Part shown: positions 1 through 7,218 of the stretch, piece after piece
Position numbering within the stretch: position 1 is the stretch's first letter
How the letters are laid out: each line of letters begins with the position of its first letter
NCBI GenBank assembly: GCA_009924885.1
Contig: RFQS01000029.1
Coordinates: 1 to 14,360 of the forward strand
From: Pseudomonadota bacterium
Lineage (GTDB): Bacteria > Cyanobacteriota > Vampirovibrionia > LMEP-6097
DNA: 14,360 nt
Reading direction: 5' to 3'
Position numbers and translations under genes: made by a program
The notes under the pieces: model-generated
Told to the model about the DNA's origin: nothing
The model's input: the letters and a program-made list of their open reading frames with translations, nothing else
Database searches by the model: none

Positions 1-1
1 A

Positions 2-541
2 ATGGCTCAGGCTGGAAAGATTATCGCTATAGATATTAACCCTGATAAATTTTCCTTAGCGGAGAAATTTGGCGCTACTCACTGTCTGAATCCTAATGTC
101 TCCCATTGTGAAGACGATGAAAACGCAGAAGCTGGGCTTGAGCAGCGGTCTCTAGAAAAAAATATAGTCGACAAAATTATAGAGCTTACAGATGGTGGTG
201 TGGATTATTCTTTCGAGTGTGTCGGAAACGTAAAACTGATGCGGCAGGCTTTAGAATGCTGTCATAAAGGCTGGGGTGAGTCAATTATAATCGGTGTCGC
301 TGCTGGAGGTGAAGAGATCTCCACAAGACCGTTTCAGTTAGTGACGGGCAGGGTATGGCGTGGATCTGCCTTTGGTGGGGTTAAGGGGCGGACAGAATTA
401 CCTAGCTTTGTAGATAAATATATGTCAAATGAAATTAATCTTGATGACATGATCAGTTACACTATGCCGCTTGAAGATATTAATAAGGCTTTTGAGTTAA
501 TGAAGGCTGGAAAGAGTATTCGGTCGGTGGTGGTTTATTAA
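2..541 (+). CDS. Class III alcohol dehydrogenase / S-(hydroxymethyl)glutathione dehydrogenase, C-terminal part (5' end outside window)
   Basis: The 180 codons visible match the NAD-binding and C-terminal part of the zinc-dependent class III alcohol dehydrogenases, which oxidise the formaldehyde-glutathione adduct in the cytosol. Recognisable blocks are KIIAIDINPDKF (about residues 6-17, the NAD-binding strand with its acidic residue), GVDYSFECVGNVKLMRQALE, the family signature ISTRPFQLVTGRVWRGSAFG (about 106-125), TMPLEDINKAFELM, and the end GKSIRSVVVY. Family members are about 370 residues long, so roughly 200 N-terminal residues, including the catalytic zinc ligands, lie to the left of base 1. 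The first ATG in frame is internal and not the true start. Between GATHCLNPN and IVDKIIELTDGG there are about 15 to 20 residues more than in the usual family sequence, including EDDENAE. The stop codon overlaps that of the convergent dam gene. Family assignment is secure; the physiological substrate is inferred. Confidence 0.93.
   Translation: MAQAGKIIAIDINPDKFSLAEKFGATHCLNPNVSHCEDDENAEAGLEQRSLEKNIVDKIIELTDGGVDYSFECVGNVKLMRQALECCHKGWGESIIIGVAAGGEEISTRPFQLVTGRVWRGSAFGGVKGRTELPSFVDKYMSNEINLDDMISYTMPLEDINKAFELMKAGKSIRSVVVY
110..130 (+). repeat. In-frame repeat copy 1 (encodes EDDENAE) inside the alcohol dehydrogenase
   Basis: These 21 bases match a 21-base stretch inside dam (886-906, opposite strand) at 19 of 21 positions. 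Both copies are read in the same frame as EDDENAE. The segment sits in a stretch that class III alcohol dehydrogenases normally lack. The shared core is short and I cannot see clear element ends. It may be a fragment of a larger mobile or palindromic repeat that tolerates insertion into coding sequence. Confidence 0.6.
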
Positions 542-1431
542 AACCCACTAACTATAAGCTCTTCCCCCATGGAACACGAATCTTTATTTGAGTTATTCAT
601 GCCGTACTGTAATTGCCAAGCGTGTTGTTTAGCAAAGCTAAATAATTCACGCACGAACTTAGAATTATCATAACTAATAAACCAGTTCATTTTACAAACT
701 TTCATTTCCTCACTGAAACGCTGATGGTCAAAACCAGAGTGTAAATTTCCTTTTTTGCCATAGAGCCGAGAGTGAGTGGCTGAGTAGTAAGGCGGGTCTA
801 AATAAATTAAAATGCGGTCATTCGTCCTCCTCAGCCTTGAACTTGTGCGTTCAGCAACAGTGCCATGCTTTTGGGGAACTTCAATTTCTGCGTTTTCGTC
901 GTCCTCATGATCCTCGTGTACATGCAGCAATTCACTGTAATCTAAATTAGTGATTTTCACATTTTTATCTAGAATTTTACTTAAAGCGGCGACTCTATCT
1001 ATAGATGAATCAGTGAAGCGTCCTTGGAAGGCTCTTTCAGAGTAACCACCACTTTCAGTGGTGCCAGAAAAGGTTATACGATTTAAGACGAAGAATCTTG
1101 CACCACGTTCTGTAAGGCTAAGTTTATCTAGATCTACCGCCAGAAGCTTGTGATAGAGAGCTTTTCCATCTTTTTCTGTTTTAAATTTTTTAATCAGTGT
1201 AAGCATCTCAGCTAAGTTTTCTTGAGCAGCTTTCCAAAAGCTGTATACGTCAGTGTTTAAATCATTGATCCAGAATTGTCTATCTGGAAAGCACTGCTTT
1301 AGATATATAAATAAAGAACCGCCCCCGACAAAGGGTTCACGATATTCTTTAAAAGCTATATCGGTGAACTCGGATAATTTTTTTATTGCTTTAGACTTGC
1401 CGCCTGGGTAGCGGAGTGGGGACTTAATCAT
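538..1431 (-). CDS. dam: Dam-like DNA adenine-N6 methyltransferase with in-frame insertion
   Basis: This 297-residue protein is a D12-class (Dam family) DNA adenine methyltransferase that transfers methyl groups from S-adenosylmethionine, in this family usually to GATC. The N-terminal SPLRYPGGKSKA (residues 4-15) and EPFVGGGSLF (32-41) form the AdoMet-binding motif I region. DPPYY (212-216) is the catalytic motif IV, followed by SATHSRLYGKKGNLHSGFDH. Typical members have 260-280 residues. The excess is an acidic then basic insert of about 35 residues (about 171-205, containing EDDENAE at 176-182) placed just before the catalytic motif; all catalytic motifs remain. The gene is convergent with the dehydrogenase (stops overlap) and divergent from the AAA-ATPase-like gene. 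TATGAT lies 8 bases before the ATG with no Shine-Dalgarno site, so translation may be leaderless. GATC specificity, and a mismatch-repair or regulatory role versus restriction-modification, cannot be decided; no restriction endonuclease gene is adjacent. Confidence 0.9.
   Translation of the reverse strand: MIKSPLRYPGGKSKAIKKLSEFTDIAFKEYREPFVGGGSLFIYLKQCFPDRQFWINDLNTDVYSFWKAAQENLAEMLTLIKKFKTEKDGKALYHKLLAVDLDKLSLTERGARFFVLNRITFSGTTESGGYSERAFQGRFTDSSIDRVAALSKILDKNVKITNLDYSELLHVHEDHEDDENAEIEVPQKHGTVAERTSSRLRRTNDRILIYLDPPYYSATHSRLYGKKGNLHSGFDHQRFSEEMKVCKMNWFISYDNSKFVRELFSFAKQHAWQLQYGMNNSNKDSCSMGEELIVSGF
886..906 (-). repeat. In-frame repeat copy 2 (encodes EDDENAE) inside dam
   Basis: On the minus strand this stretch differs from the alcohol dehydrogenase copy (110-130) at only two third-codon positions, and it encodes the same EDDENAE peptide in the same frame. 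It lies near the start of the roughly 35-residue insertion in the methyltransferase. The octamer GAGGACGA begins this copy (899-906) and recurs at the other end of the insertion (822-829, minus strand). Sequence beyond the 21-base core is not obviously shared. Confidence 0.6.
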
Positions 1432-1439
1432 GAATTAAA

Positions 1440-1445
1440 ATCATA
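1440..1445 (-). promoter_or_regulatory. Predicted -10 box of dam (TATGAT)
   Basis: TATGAT on the minus strand ends 8 bases before the dam ATG, which would put the transcription start at or next to the start codon. No recognisable -35 box sits at 16-18 bp upstream and there is no Shine-Dalgarno sequence. It matches the arrangement at the neighbouring divergent gene. Confidence 0.45.
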
Positions 1446-1492
1446 CCTGAAAAAGCTCAAGCTTGCTTAAGGTAAAACTGCATCCCAACAAG

Positions 1493-1498
1493 TATAAT
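1493..1498 (+). promoter_or_regulatory. Predicted -10 box of the AAA-ATPase-like gene (TATAAT)
   Basis: A perfect TATAAT lies 8 bases before the ATG at 1507. The expected start site would be about one base before the ATG, giving a leaderless mRNA. No Shine-Dalgarno sequence precedes the ATG. This argues against the upstream TTG (1498), which would overlap the -10 box. Confidence 0.55.
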
Positions 1499-1506
1499 TG
1501 AATTTT

Positions 1507-3120
1507 ATGGAGGCGAAATCTAAAAAACTCCCATTAAGTTTACAGTCTTTCGAGCAGTTAGTTACGGAGGGTGCTATTTATGTGGATAAAACTAAGTACG
1601 TCTATGAATTGCTTAAGCTGGGTTTTGGGTCATACTTTCTTAGTAGACCTCGCAGATTTGGAAAATCTCTCCTAGTCTCTACATTAGAAGCGATATTTAG
1701 AAATAAAAAAGAACTCTTTAAAGATCTTTGGATCTATGATTCAGATTATGTGTGGCAAGAGTTCCCAGTAATTAAGTTTGATATGTCAGCAGTTAATAAA
1801 GACACAGCAGAACAGCTGAAAATCGGCTTAGTTAATGCTGTTACAGAAAACGCTAAAAGCTATGGTTTAGATTTAGAAATATTTACACCAGAACTAATGT
1901 TTAAAAACTTAATTCTAGAGCTGAAAAAAAAATATAGTAATCAAGTAATAATTTTAATTGATGAGTATGATTCCCCGATTATTAAACATATAAATAATCC
2001 TGTTATTGCAGATCAAAATAGATCAATTCTACATGATTTTTATAACATCATAAAATCAGAGGGTGCCAATCTTAGGTTCGTCTTCCTGACTGGTGTAAGT
2101 AAATTCGCTAAAACTTCTATATTCTCTGGTTTAAATAATTTAATTAATATCTCAATGCAAGAGAAATACAGTGCATTATTAGGTCTTACACAGGAGGAGT
2201 TAGAAAAATATTTCCCTGAATATATAAACTCTGTAGCAGAAAAGCACTCATTAAGCGTGAAAGGGACTTTAGAGAAAATAAAATTTTGGTATAACGGATA
2301 CAGGTTCTCTGAATCTAAGATTAAGGTCTATAATCCATTTTCGACTTTATCTTTACTGGAAGCTGAAAAATTTACTAACTACTGGTTTGAAACTGGTACA
2401 CCGACTTATTTAATTGAGCTAATTAAAAAAGATAAACCAGATATTAGTGAGTATGAGACTGAAATATTTCTTACTCGTGAAGATCTTAGTAGTTATGATA
2501 TATCTTCTATCCCCTTAGCTCCAGTACTCTTTGATACTGGCTATCTCACTATCAAAGGCTATGAAGCTAAATATGATACTGATGTTTACAGCTTAGGCTA
2601 CCCTAATTTTGAAGTGAAAAGCTCTTTTATTAAAATATTACTTAAAGATTTTACTCTACCGCCCAATGAAGTAGAAAGTCATATATCTAAAATCGAGAAA
2701 TGCATCAAAGCTGCTGATATAGAGGCGTTTATTGCGTTATTAAAATCATTTTTTGCAGCGATTCCTTATGAACTAATCCCAAAGAAAGATTTGAATGAAA
2801 AATACTTTCAACTTATTTTTTATCTTTTAATGCGTGTAAGCTCATTTAGGGTTAATGCTGAAGAAAGAACCAATATTGGACGTATAGATTTAGTTTTAGA
2901 AACTAATACGGATATTTATCTATTTGAACTTAAAGTAGATGCTTCAGCAGAAGCTGCTTTAAGGCAGATTAAAGAAAAAAGATATTACGAAAAATATTTA
3001 CATATCGCTTCTAACAAAGTAAGCGAAAATTCTACGACTGATAAAACAGTTCATCTTGTAGGAATTAATCTGTCACTGATTGACAGGAATATCACAGAGT
3101 GGCTGATAGAAAGAGTTTAG
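1507..3120 (+). CDS. AAA-ATPase-like / PD-(D/E)XK nuclease-superfamily protein (DUF1703 type)
   Basis: This is a 537-residue protein of the widespread AAA-ATPase_like plus PDDEXK_9 (DUF1703) family, whose cellular role is not established. The N-terminal LPLSLQSFEQLVTEGAIYVD and FLSRPRRFGKSLL (P-loop-like GKS at about 52-54) are family hallmarks, and VIILIDEYDSPI (about 147-158) is the Walker B segment. The C-terminal GRIDLVLETNTDIYLFELKV (about 458-477) gives the D...E-x-K arrangement of the PD-(D/E)XK fold (D461, E474, K476). The ATG at 1507 is preferred over an in-frame TTG three codons upstream because a TATAAT box ends 8 bases before the ATG and overlaps the TTG. It is divergent from dam and converges on the cas6 end of the CRISPR operon, so it is not part of that operon. 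Such genes are often multicopy in genomes. There is no CARF-like domain that would tie it to type III signalling. The family call is confident; a defence role is only a possibility. Confidence 0.88.
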   Translation: MEAKSKKLPLSLQSFEQLVTEGAIYVDKTKYVYELLKLGFGSYFLSRPRRFGKSLLVSTLEAIFRNKKELFKDLWIYDSDYVWQEFPVIKFDMSAVNKDTAEQLKIGLVNAVTENAKSYGLDLEIFTPELMFKNLILELKKKYSNQVIILIDEYDSPIIKHINNPVIADQNRSILHDFYNIIKSEGANLRFVFLTGVSKFAKTSIFSGLNNLINISMQEKYSALLGLTQEELEKYFPEYINSVAEKHSLSVKGTLEKIKFWYNGYRFSESKIKVYNPFSTLSLLEAEKFTNYWFETGTPTYLIELIKKDKPDISEYETEIFLTREDLSSYDISSIPLAPVLFDTGYLTIKGYEAKYDTDVYSLGYPNFEVKSSFIKILLKDFTLPPNEVESHISKIEKCIKAADIEAFIALLKSFFAAIPYELIPKKDLNEKYFQLIFYLLMRVSSFRVNAEERTNIGRIDLVLETNTDIYLFELKVDASAEAALRQIKEKRYYEKYLHIASNKVSENSTTDKTVHLVGINLSLIDRNITEWLIERV

Positions 3121-3152
3121 GAAAAATATCACTATAAACTCAAACTAGAAGT

Positions 3153-3911
3153 TTAGTTACTAATAGTCTCAACCCTACCCATTCCAATAGCAGTCTTAAT
3201 ACCTATTCCAGAGTAATTAGAAAATTCTAAAAGAAGATTTATTAATTGATTAATCTGTCTGGTTTTAGCTTTAATCTTAAAATTTACTTGTCCGACAAAG
3301 CCACTAACCTTGCCCTGATCTACATTAATAAATTGGCTCTTAAGATTAATAATGGAACTTACAAGAAGAGAGCTTGAAATCGTTTCATATAAATCTTTAT
3401 CAAAGAGCTTTATATCATCTGAAAAGCTATCCCATTTTTTAAGTAAACTAAAGAGTATAAGATCTTCTCTAGGATAGTGTAAATAACGCCCTTCGGTTTT
3501 AATAGTAGTAGGAGTGATGAATTTCATACTAACTCTATCGTTCTCTTGAAAATCACTTGAATAAAATTTTTTAAAAAGCTCTGCATGAGAAGTTTTGGAG
3601 AATTCATATTTATCTAGATATTTAATTTTCGTATCAAAGGCTCTTAAATAATGATCTTTAAAAAGTGATGATAATTTAGAATGAAATGCATCACTGATAT
3701 TTTCATTTAAAGCTATTAAATCCCAAACATATTCATTATCTTTAGATATATATACGGCACTATGGTATGGACGAAGACTATGTTCACCATCATGTAACTC
3801 TTGGGCTAATTCTAAATTTATGGCTTCTAATAAAATAGACTGAAAAATCGCCCCTAGATAAGGTGGCAGCTTAATCTCTGATTTAAAGTAAGCTCTATAT
3901 TTAGTTATCAT
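3153..3911 (-). CDS. cas6: CRISPR-associated endoribonuclease Cas6
   Basis: This 252-residue RAMP-fold protein would cleave precursor crRNA within repeats to give the 5'-tagged guides used by the Csm complex. The N-terminal block LHDGEHSLRPYHSAV (39-53) is the usual place of the Cas6 histidine-containing motif, with H40 or H44 as candidate general acid/base residues. The C-terminal GIGIKTAIGMG (235-245) is the glycine-rich loop diagnostic of Cas6. It is the last gene of the operon. Its ATG lies within the last codons of csm5 (11-base overlap) and has no separate ribosome binding site, so translation is probably coupled. The stop is 32 bases from that of the convergent AAA-ATPase-like gene. 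The assignment is firm. Whether it acts on the array at the right end of the window is doubtful, because that array looks like type II. Confidence 0.93.
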   Translation of the reverse strand: MITKYRAYFKSEIKLPPYLGAIFQSILLEAINLELAQELHDGEHSLRPYHSAVYISKDNEYVWDLIALNENISDAFHSKLSSLFKDHYLRAFDTKIKYLDKYEFSKTSHAELFKKFYSSDFQENDRVSMKFITPTTIKTEGRYLHYPREDLILFSLLKKWDSFSDDIKLFDKDLYETISSSLLVSSIINLKSQFINVDQGKVSGFVGQVNFKIKAKTRQINQLINLLLEFSNYSGIGIKTAIGMGRVETISN

Positions 3912-5055
3912 GAATTGTAACTTTATGTATTCGCATCCACCCTAAAGGATTATCATTCTTTAAATCTTTTTTCGGAGCACTGGGGTATCTATCACCAGCT
4001 TTCATTTTCTCTTCACGTAGCAATTGCTTAGCCTTACCCTGCCATAAAATAGTATCGTCATCTGAATATTCTTTCCAAGTGCCGAGTATGCTATTACTCA
4101 TTTGCCCACTACCGAAGCCACATCTAATAAGATGAAATTTTTCATTTGCTGATAAATTTTCTTTGTTTGCCTGAATCGCACTAGCAATTTTAGAATAAAA
4201 TTCTTCTAAATCTGTATTTTGATACATTTTTAGCAAACGATAAAAATTACATTTATGAAAATTCAAAAAAGGACTTAAAAAATCTTTTATAAAATCATCT
4301 GATACTTTATCTTTTTCAGTATCTTCTTGAGTATGAGTGACCGCTATCACAAATTTAGCCCCAGCTTTAATACATTCGTATAATTCAGCGGCTTCTTGAC
4401 CTTTTTCATCTTTAGCATAAGTGATAGGACAAATAGTCATATCCTTAGGAGAGATACTAATATCACTAATACGAACTTTCTGAAATTTTTCAGAAATATC
4501 TGAATTTACCTTTGCATAATTTTTAAAAGTGTTTTCTAAGTCATCATAAAAAGCTTTCACTTGAGCTTTTGGTAAGCCATTTAAGAATTTTTTATCATTT
4601 TCTTTTACATGAGGTTTGAATTTTTCTTCTTCTATTTTCTCAATTTCATAGGCTCCCCTCATAGAACCCTTTACGGAGGAACCTGGTATATAGTAGTTTG
4701 GTGAGCCAGCGAAGCGGTGAATGTTCCTAATAATAGGTTTATTACTCCTATTAACTAATGATTGAAATTCTATTTCACTTTGCTCTAAAGCGTTCTGCAA
4801 CTGTGTTTTGTTAGGTAAGCCATTAAAAGCTTCAGTAAGACTTGCTGAGCTAGAGCCTGTGATTTGATTGATAAGTTTTTCGATAATACTCTTATCAGAA
4901 TTAGCATGTAAAATCTGCCAAAAATCATCATTAGCGTAATAGAGCTTACCAGCTATTACTACATACTCCCACCGAGATAAAATTTCTCCCGAGCCAATAT
5001 GAATTGGCGACAGTGCCTCACAGTGTAATTTGTATTTTTTATGAAATCCCTTCAT
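3901..5055 (-). CDS. csm5: Type III-A CRISPR RAMP protein Csm5
   Basis: This 384-residue protein has the Csm5 signature LSPIHIGSGE (15-24), the RAMP loop YIPGSSVKGSMR (122-133), and a glycine-rich segment RCGFGSGQMS (311-320). In type III-A complexes Csm5 caps the 3' end of the crRNA at the end of the Csm3 filament and takes part in crRNA maturation. The length fits the family. It follows csm4 after a 20-base gap and overlaps cas6 by 11 bases. A GGAG lies about 14 bases before the ATG, farther than usual for a ribosome binding site. It is distinguished from Csm3 by its length and N-terminus. The family call is secure; role statements come from characterised Csm complexes. Confidence 0.93.
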   Translation of the reverse strand: MKGFHKKYKLHCEALSPIHIGSGEILSRWEYVVIAGKLYYANDDFWQILHANSDKSIIEKLINQITGSSSASLTEAFNGLPNKTQLQNALEQSEIEFQSLVNRSNKPIIRNIHRFAGSPNYYIPGSSVKGSMRGAYEIEKIEEEKFKPHVKENDKKFLNGLPKAQVKAFYDDLENTFKNYAKVNSDISEKFQKVRISDISISPKDMTICPITYAKDEKGQEAAELYECIKAGAKFVIAVTHTQEDTEKDKVSDDFIKDFLSPFLNFHKCNFYRLLKMYQNTDLEEFYSKIASAIQANKENLSANEKFHLIRCGFGSGQMSNSILGTWKEYSDDDTILWQGKAKQLLREEKMKAGDRYPSAPKKDLKNDNPLGWMRIHKVTIHDN

Positions 5056-5075
5056 GAAATATTCTATAGCTCCAT

Positions 5076-6035
5076 TTAACTAATTTTCAGTCCTAGATTA
5101 TAGGCTAGTCCATAACGATAACTAGGATGCTCTGGGTTACCAACGTTAATTATGCTTCCTACAGGTTTAAAATCAAAAGAACTAGAAGCTGCCATCATGT
5201 AAGTTTTTAACTTACGTTTATCAGAAGCATGAGCTGCGGAATTATAAACCCAGCCAGATTTAGATATCAGTTTATAAGCAGATCTACGGCTATTTTTAAT
5301 TAAAGATAGCTCTTCAGCCTTAGGTAGATAGTCAGAGAGTGTAATCCACAGATTCGGATTTTCAGTCTTAACTAAATTCTCGTATTCTTCTATCCTGACC
5401 TCTTTTATTTGCCCATAACCTGAACTGCGATTAGCCCCTATTCCTTCATCTTTTAAAAAATCACAGACTGCTTTAATTTTCTCTAAAAGCTTATCATCAG
5501 CCAGATCTAAGAATCCACTAAGCACTAAAGGTAAAGAAGCATTCTTTGTATTGTTATCAAGCATAGCTATGTTAGGACCAAGCACAGATGTAATATAAGG
5601 TTTAGGATCACTAGGATCATTTAAATTCACTGCTTGATAGCTGTAGTCTTGTATCGCTGATTCGTAATCTTCCTTAATTAAATCTTGTCCTGAAAGCATC
5701 TTATTTAAAGCTTCATACTTAATCCAAGGTTGTCTTTCTTTTTTATCTAAAGTACTTTTAGAGCCAGCTCGATTTAGTAATGGAGCTGGTATGTAAAATC
5801 TCTCTTTAAGCTCAGGAAAAAAACTTGAATGTAACCACGGAAATCTCCCTTCTAGAAAAGGATTTAAAACTGAATTTAAATAATCATCTAGACCGTAAAC
5901 TTCTATCCAAGCTAAAGAAATAGCACTGAAAAACTGGTCTGCCCCTAAGTGATCTCGGACATCTTGATCATCTAGACCAGCTTTCCCAAATCTTGGTAAA
6001 GTTTTAAATTCTATACTAACCTTGAAAGTTTTCAT
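5076..6035 (-). CDS. csm4: Type III-A CRISPR RAMP protein Csm4
   Basis: This 319-residue Csm4 protein binds the 5' tag of the crRNA and links Cas10 to the Csm3 backbone in characterised complexes. The N-terminus carries the Csm4 block GADQFFSAISLAW (31-43) and the C-terminal half has the glycine-rich loop GIGANRSSGYGQI (198-210). Proline- and aromatic-rich stretches between them (FYIPAPLL, 80-87; PYITSVLG, 146-153) also fit the family. The start codon overlaps the csm3 stop in an ATGA arrangement, so translation is probably coupled. There is no strong Shine-Dalgarno sequence in front of it. No motif appears to be missing. Confidence 0.93.
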   Translation of the reverse strand: MKTFKVSIEFKTLPRFGKAGLDDQDVRDHLGADQFFSAISLAWIEVYGLDDYLNSVLNPFLEGRFPWLHSSFFPELKERFYIPAPLLNRAGSKSTLDKKERQPWIKYEALNKMLSGQDLIKEDYESAIQDYSYQAVNLNDPSDPKPYITSVLGPNIAMLDNNTKNASLPLVLSGFLDLADDKLLEKIKAVCDFLKDEGIGANRSSGYGQIKEVRIEEYENLVKTENPNLWITLSDYLPKAEELSLIKNSRRSAYKLISKSGWVYNSAAHASDKRKLKTYMMAASSSFDFKPVGSIINVGNPEHPSYRYGLAYNLGLKIS

Positions 6036-6730
6036 TTTTTTATTAACTCTATAGCTTTACTAGACCAGTCTTCATTAGAGTTTATTTCCATATCTTTCAC
6101 AGAATCTTTACCAGAATAAGAAGCCAGTGACTTATATACTAAGTTTTTGAAATGGAATTTTACTTTACCATAACCACGAGAACCGCTTGCACCGAGGTAT
6201 TCATCTTCTAAGAATTTAAGACAAGAATTTAGATCTTTAAGGCACTGCTCGTTATCATTCTCTAAAACTAAAACCAGCTCAAAGTTAAATTTAGTACCAG
6301 CGACTATTCTTTCGATTTGGCGTAAGCCACCATCTTTCGTGGTACCATTCATTCTATTAATAACATTTTCATATTTAATTTCAGTTATATTCTTAGATTT
6401 ATCATCTAAGCTCAAATGAGCGTCTCTAACATAGATACGAGAGGTACAACGCAAATTCTTTGTTTTATTTTTATCTGGTTTATCACCAAACAAAAGTGTT
6501 ACTCTAGTATCCTCTGAAATACCACTATGAGTAATAGCTGCAAGGGAATGCCTTAAACGCCCTTTAAGAGAAGAACCTGGAATATATGGTTCATTCGTAA
6601 CTGGATGACGTATAACAGGACTGTCCACTAGTCCTATACCATTCTGTCCGCCACTACCTATATGTAAACCAGTCAATAGCTCAATTTGACCAGATATTAT
6701 TAATTTTCCTTCTAGTGCAATATTTGTCAT
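6032..6730 (-). CDS. csm3: Type III-A CRISPR RAMP protein Csm3 (target RNA slicer)
   Basis: Csm3 is the repeated backbone subunit of the Csm complex and cuts the bound target RNA every six bases. Motifs are ELLTGLHIGSGGQNGIG (17-33), VDSPVIRHP (35-43), the RAMP loop YIPGSSLKGRLR (49-60), and the glycine-rich LGASGSRGYGKV (179-190). D36 in VDSPVI aligns with the catalytic aspartate known from characterised Csm3 proteins (D33 in Streptococcus thermophilus), so slicer activity is probably retained. At 232 residues the length is normal. It has a strong Shine-Dalgarno site, AAGGAG, 7 bases before the ATG, unlike the leaderless-looking genes nearby, as expected for a gene inside an operon. It lies 11 bases after csm2 and overlaps csm4 by 4 bases. 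Confidence 0.96.
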   Translation of the reverse strand: MTNIALEGKLIISGQIELLTGLHIGSGGQNGIGLVDSPVIRHPVTNEPYIPGSSLKGRLRHSLAAITHSGISEDTRVTLLFGDKPDKNKTKNLRCTSRIYVRDAHLSLDDKSKNITEIKYENVINRMNGTTKDGGLRQIERIVAGTKFNFELVLVLENDNEQCLKDLNSCLKFLEDEYLGASGSRGYGKVKFHFKNLVYKSLASYSGKDSVKDMEINSNEDWSSKAIELIKK

Positions 6731-6741
6731 AATTTTTCTCC

Positions 6742-7218
6742 TTAATTTTTAGCGTCTACTCTGTGATAAGCGATTAATGATTCGATAAAAAGATGCAGAT
6801 ACTCAAGATCTAGCTTATTAAAAGCATCAGCTCCAGCAAGCCATTTATCTAAGACTTTCATATAAAAATCTTTTAAATCTCGATTACCTTTGGTAACAGT
6901 ATAGGCAAATCTAGGTCTTAAGATAGCTAGCTTATTCTTATAATTAACATCTAGTTCTTCACTTTCATCAATATTTAAATCTATCTGCTCTGGATGTATT
7001 TTCACTATTTCATCTAAAAATTTACGCATTTGCGTTGTCGCAACAGCTGTGAGTTCTTTTCCTATCTCCTTTGCTATTTTAATTACAGCAGATGATTTTC
7101 TTTGCTTAACACTATCACCTAATCTTGTATAAAAATTATCCCAATCAGGTGTTTCATATGATTTTTTATGTCCACTATGCTGTGAACCACCACGACCACT
7201 ACTATTATTCATCATCAT
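6742..7218 (-). CDS. csm2: Type III-A CRISPR small subunit Csm2
   Basis: The 158-residue helical small subunit Csm2 packs along the crRNA-target duplex in the Csm complex. Family features are TTQMRKFLDEI (61-71) and LRPRFAYTVTKGN (100-112). The first 20 or so residues are a low-complexity Ser/Gly/His/Asn tail. The start is ambiguous: three consecutive ATG codons (MMMNNSS) follow a GAGGA Shine-Dalgarno site, and the second or third ATG has the better spacing. The gene overlaps the 3' end of cas10 by 14 bases and precedes csm3 by 11 bases. Confidence 0.92.
   Translation of the reverse strand: MMMNNSSGRGGSQHSGHKKSYETPDWDNFYTRLGDSVKQRKSSAVIKIAKEIGKELTAVATTQMRKFLDEIVKIHPEQIDLNIDESEELDVNYKNKLAILRPRFAYTVTKGNRDLKDFYMKVLDKWLAGADAFNKLDLEYLHLFIESLIAYHRVDAKN

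Noticed and set aside
1507..3120. AAA-ATPase-like protein as a CARF-type effector of the Csm system
   Set aside because: No CARF-like Rossmann motif is seen. The family is common outside CRISPR loci and the gene is convergent with the operon.
3142..3154. AAACT-AGA-AGTTT inverted repeat between the AAA-ATPase-like gene and cas6 as a bidirectional terminator
   Set aside because: The stem is only 5 bp, AT-rich, without a following T-run on either strand.
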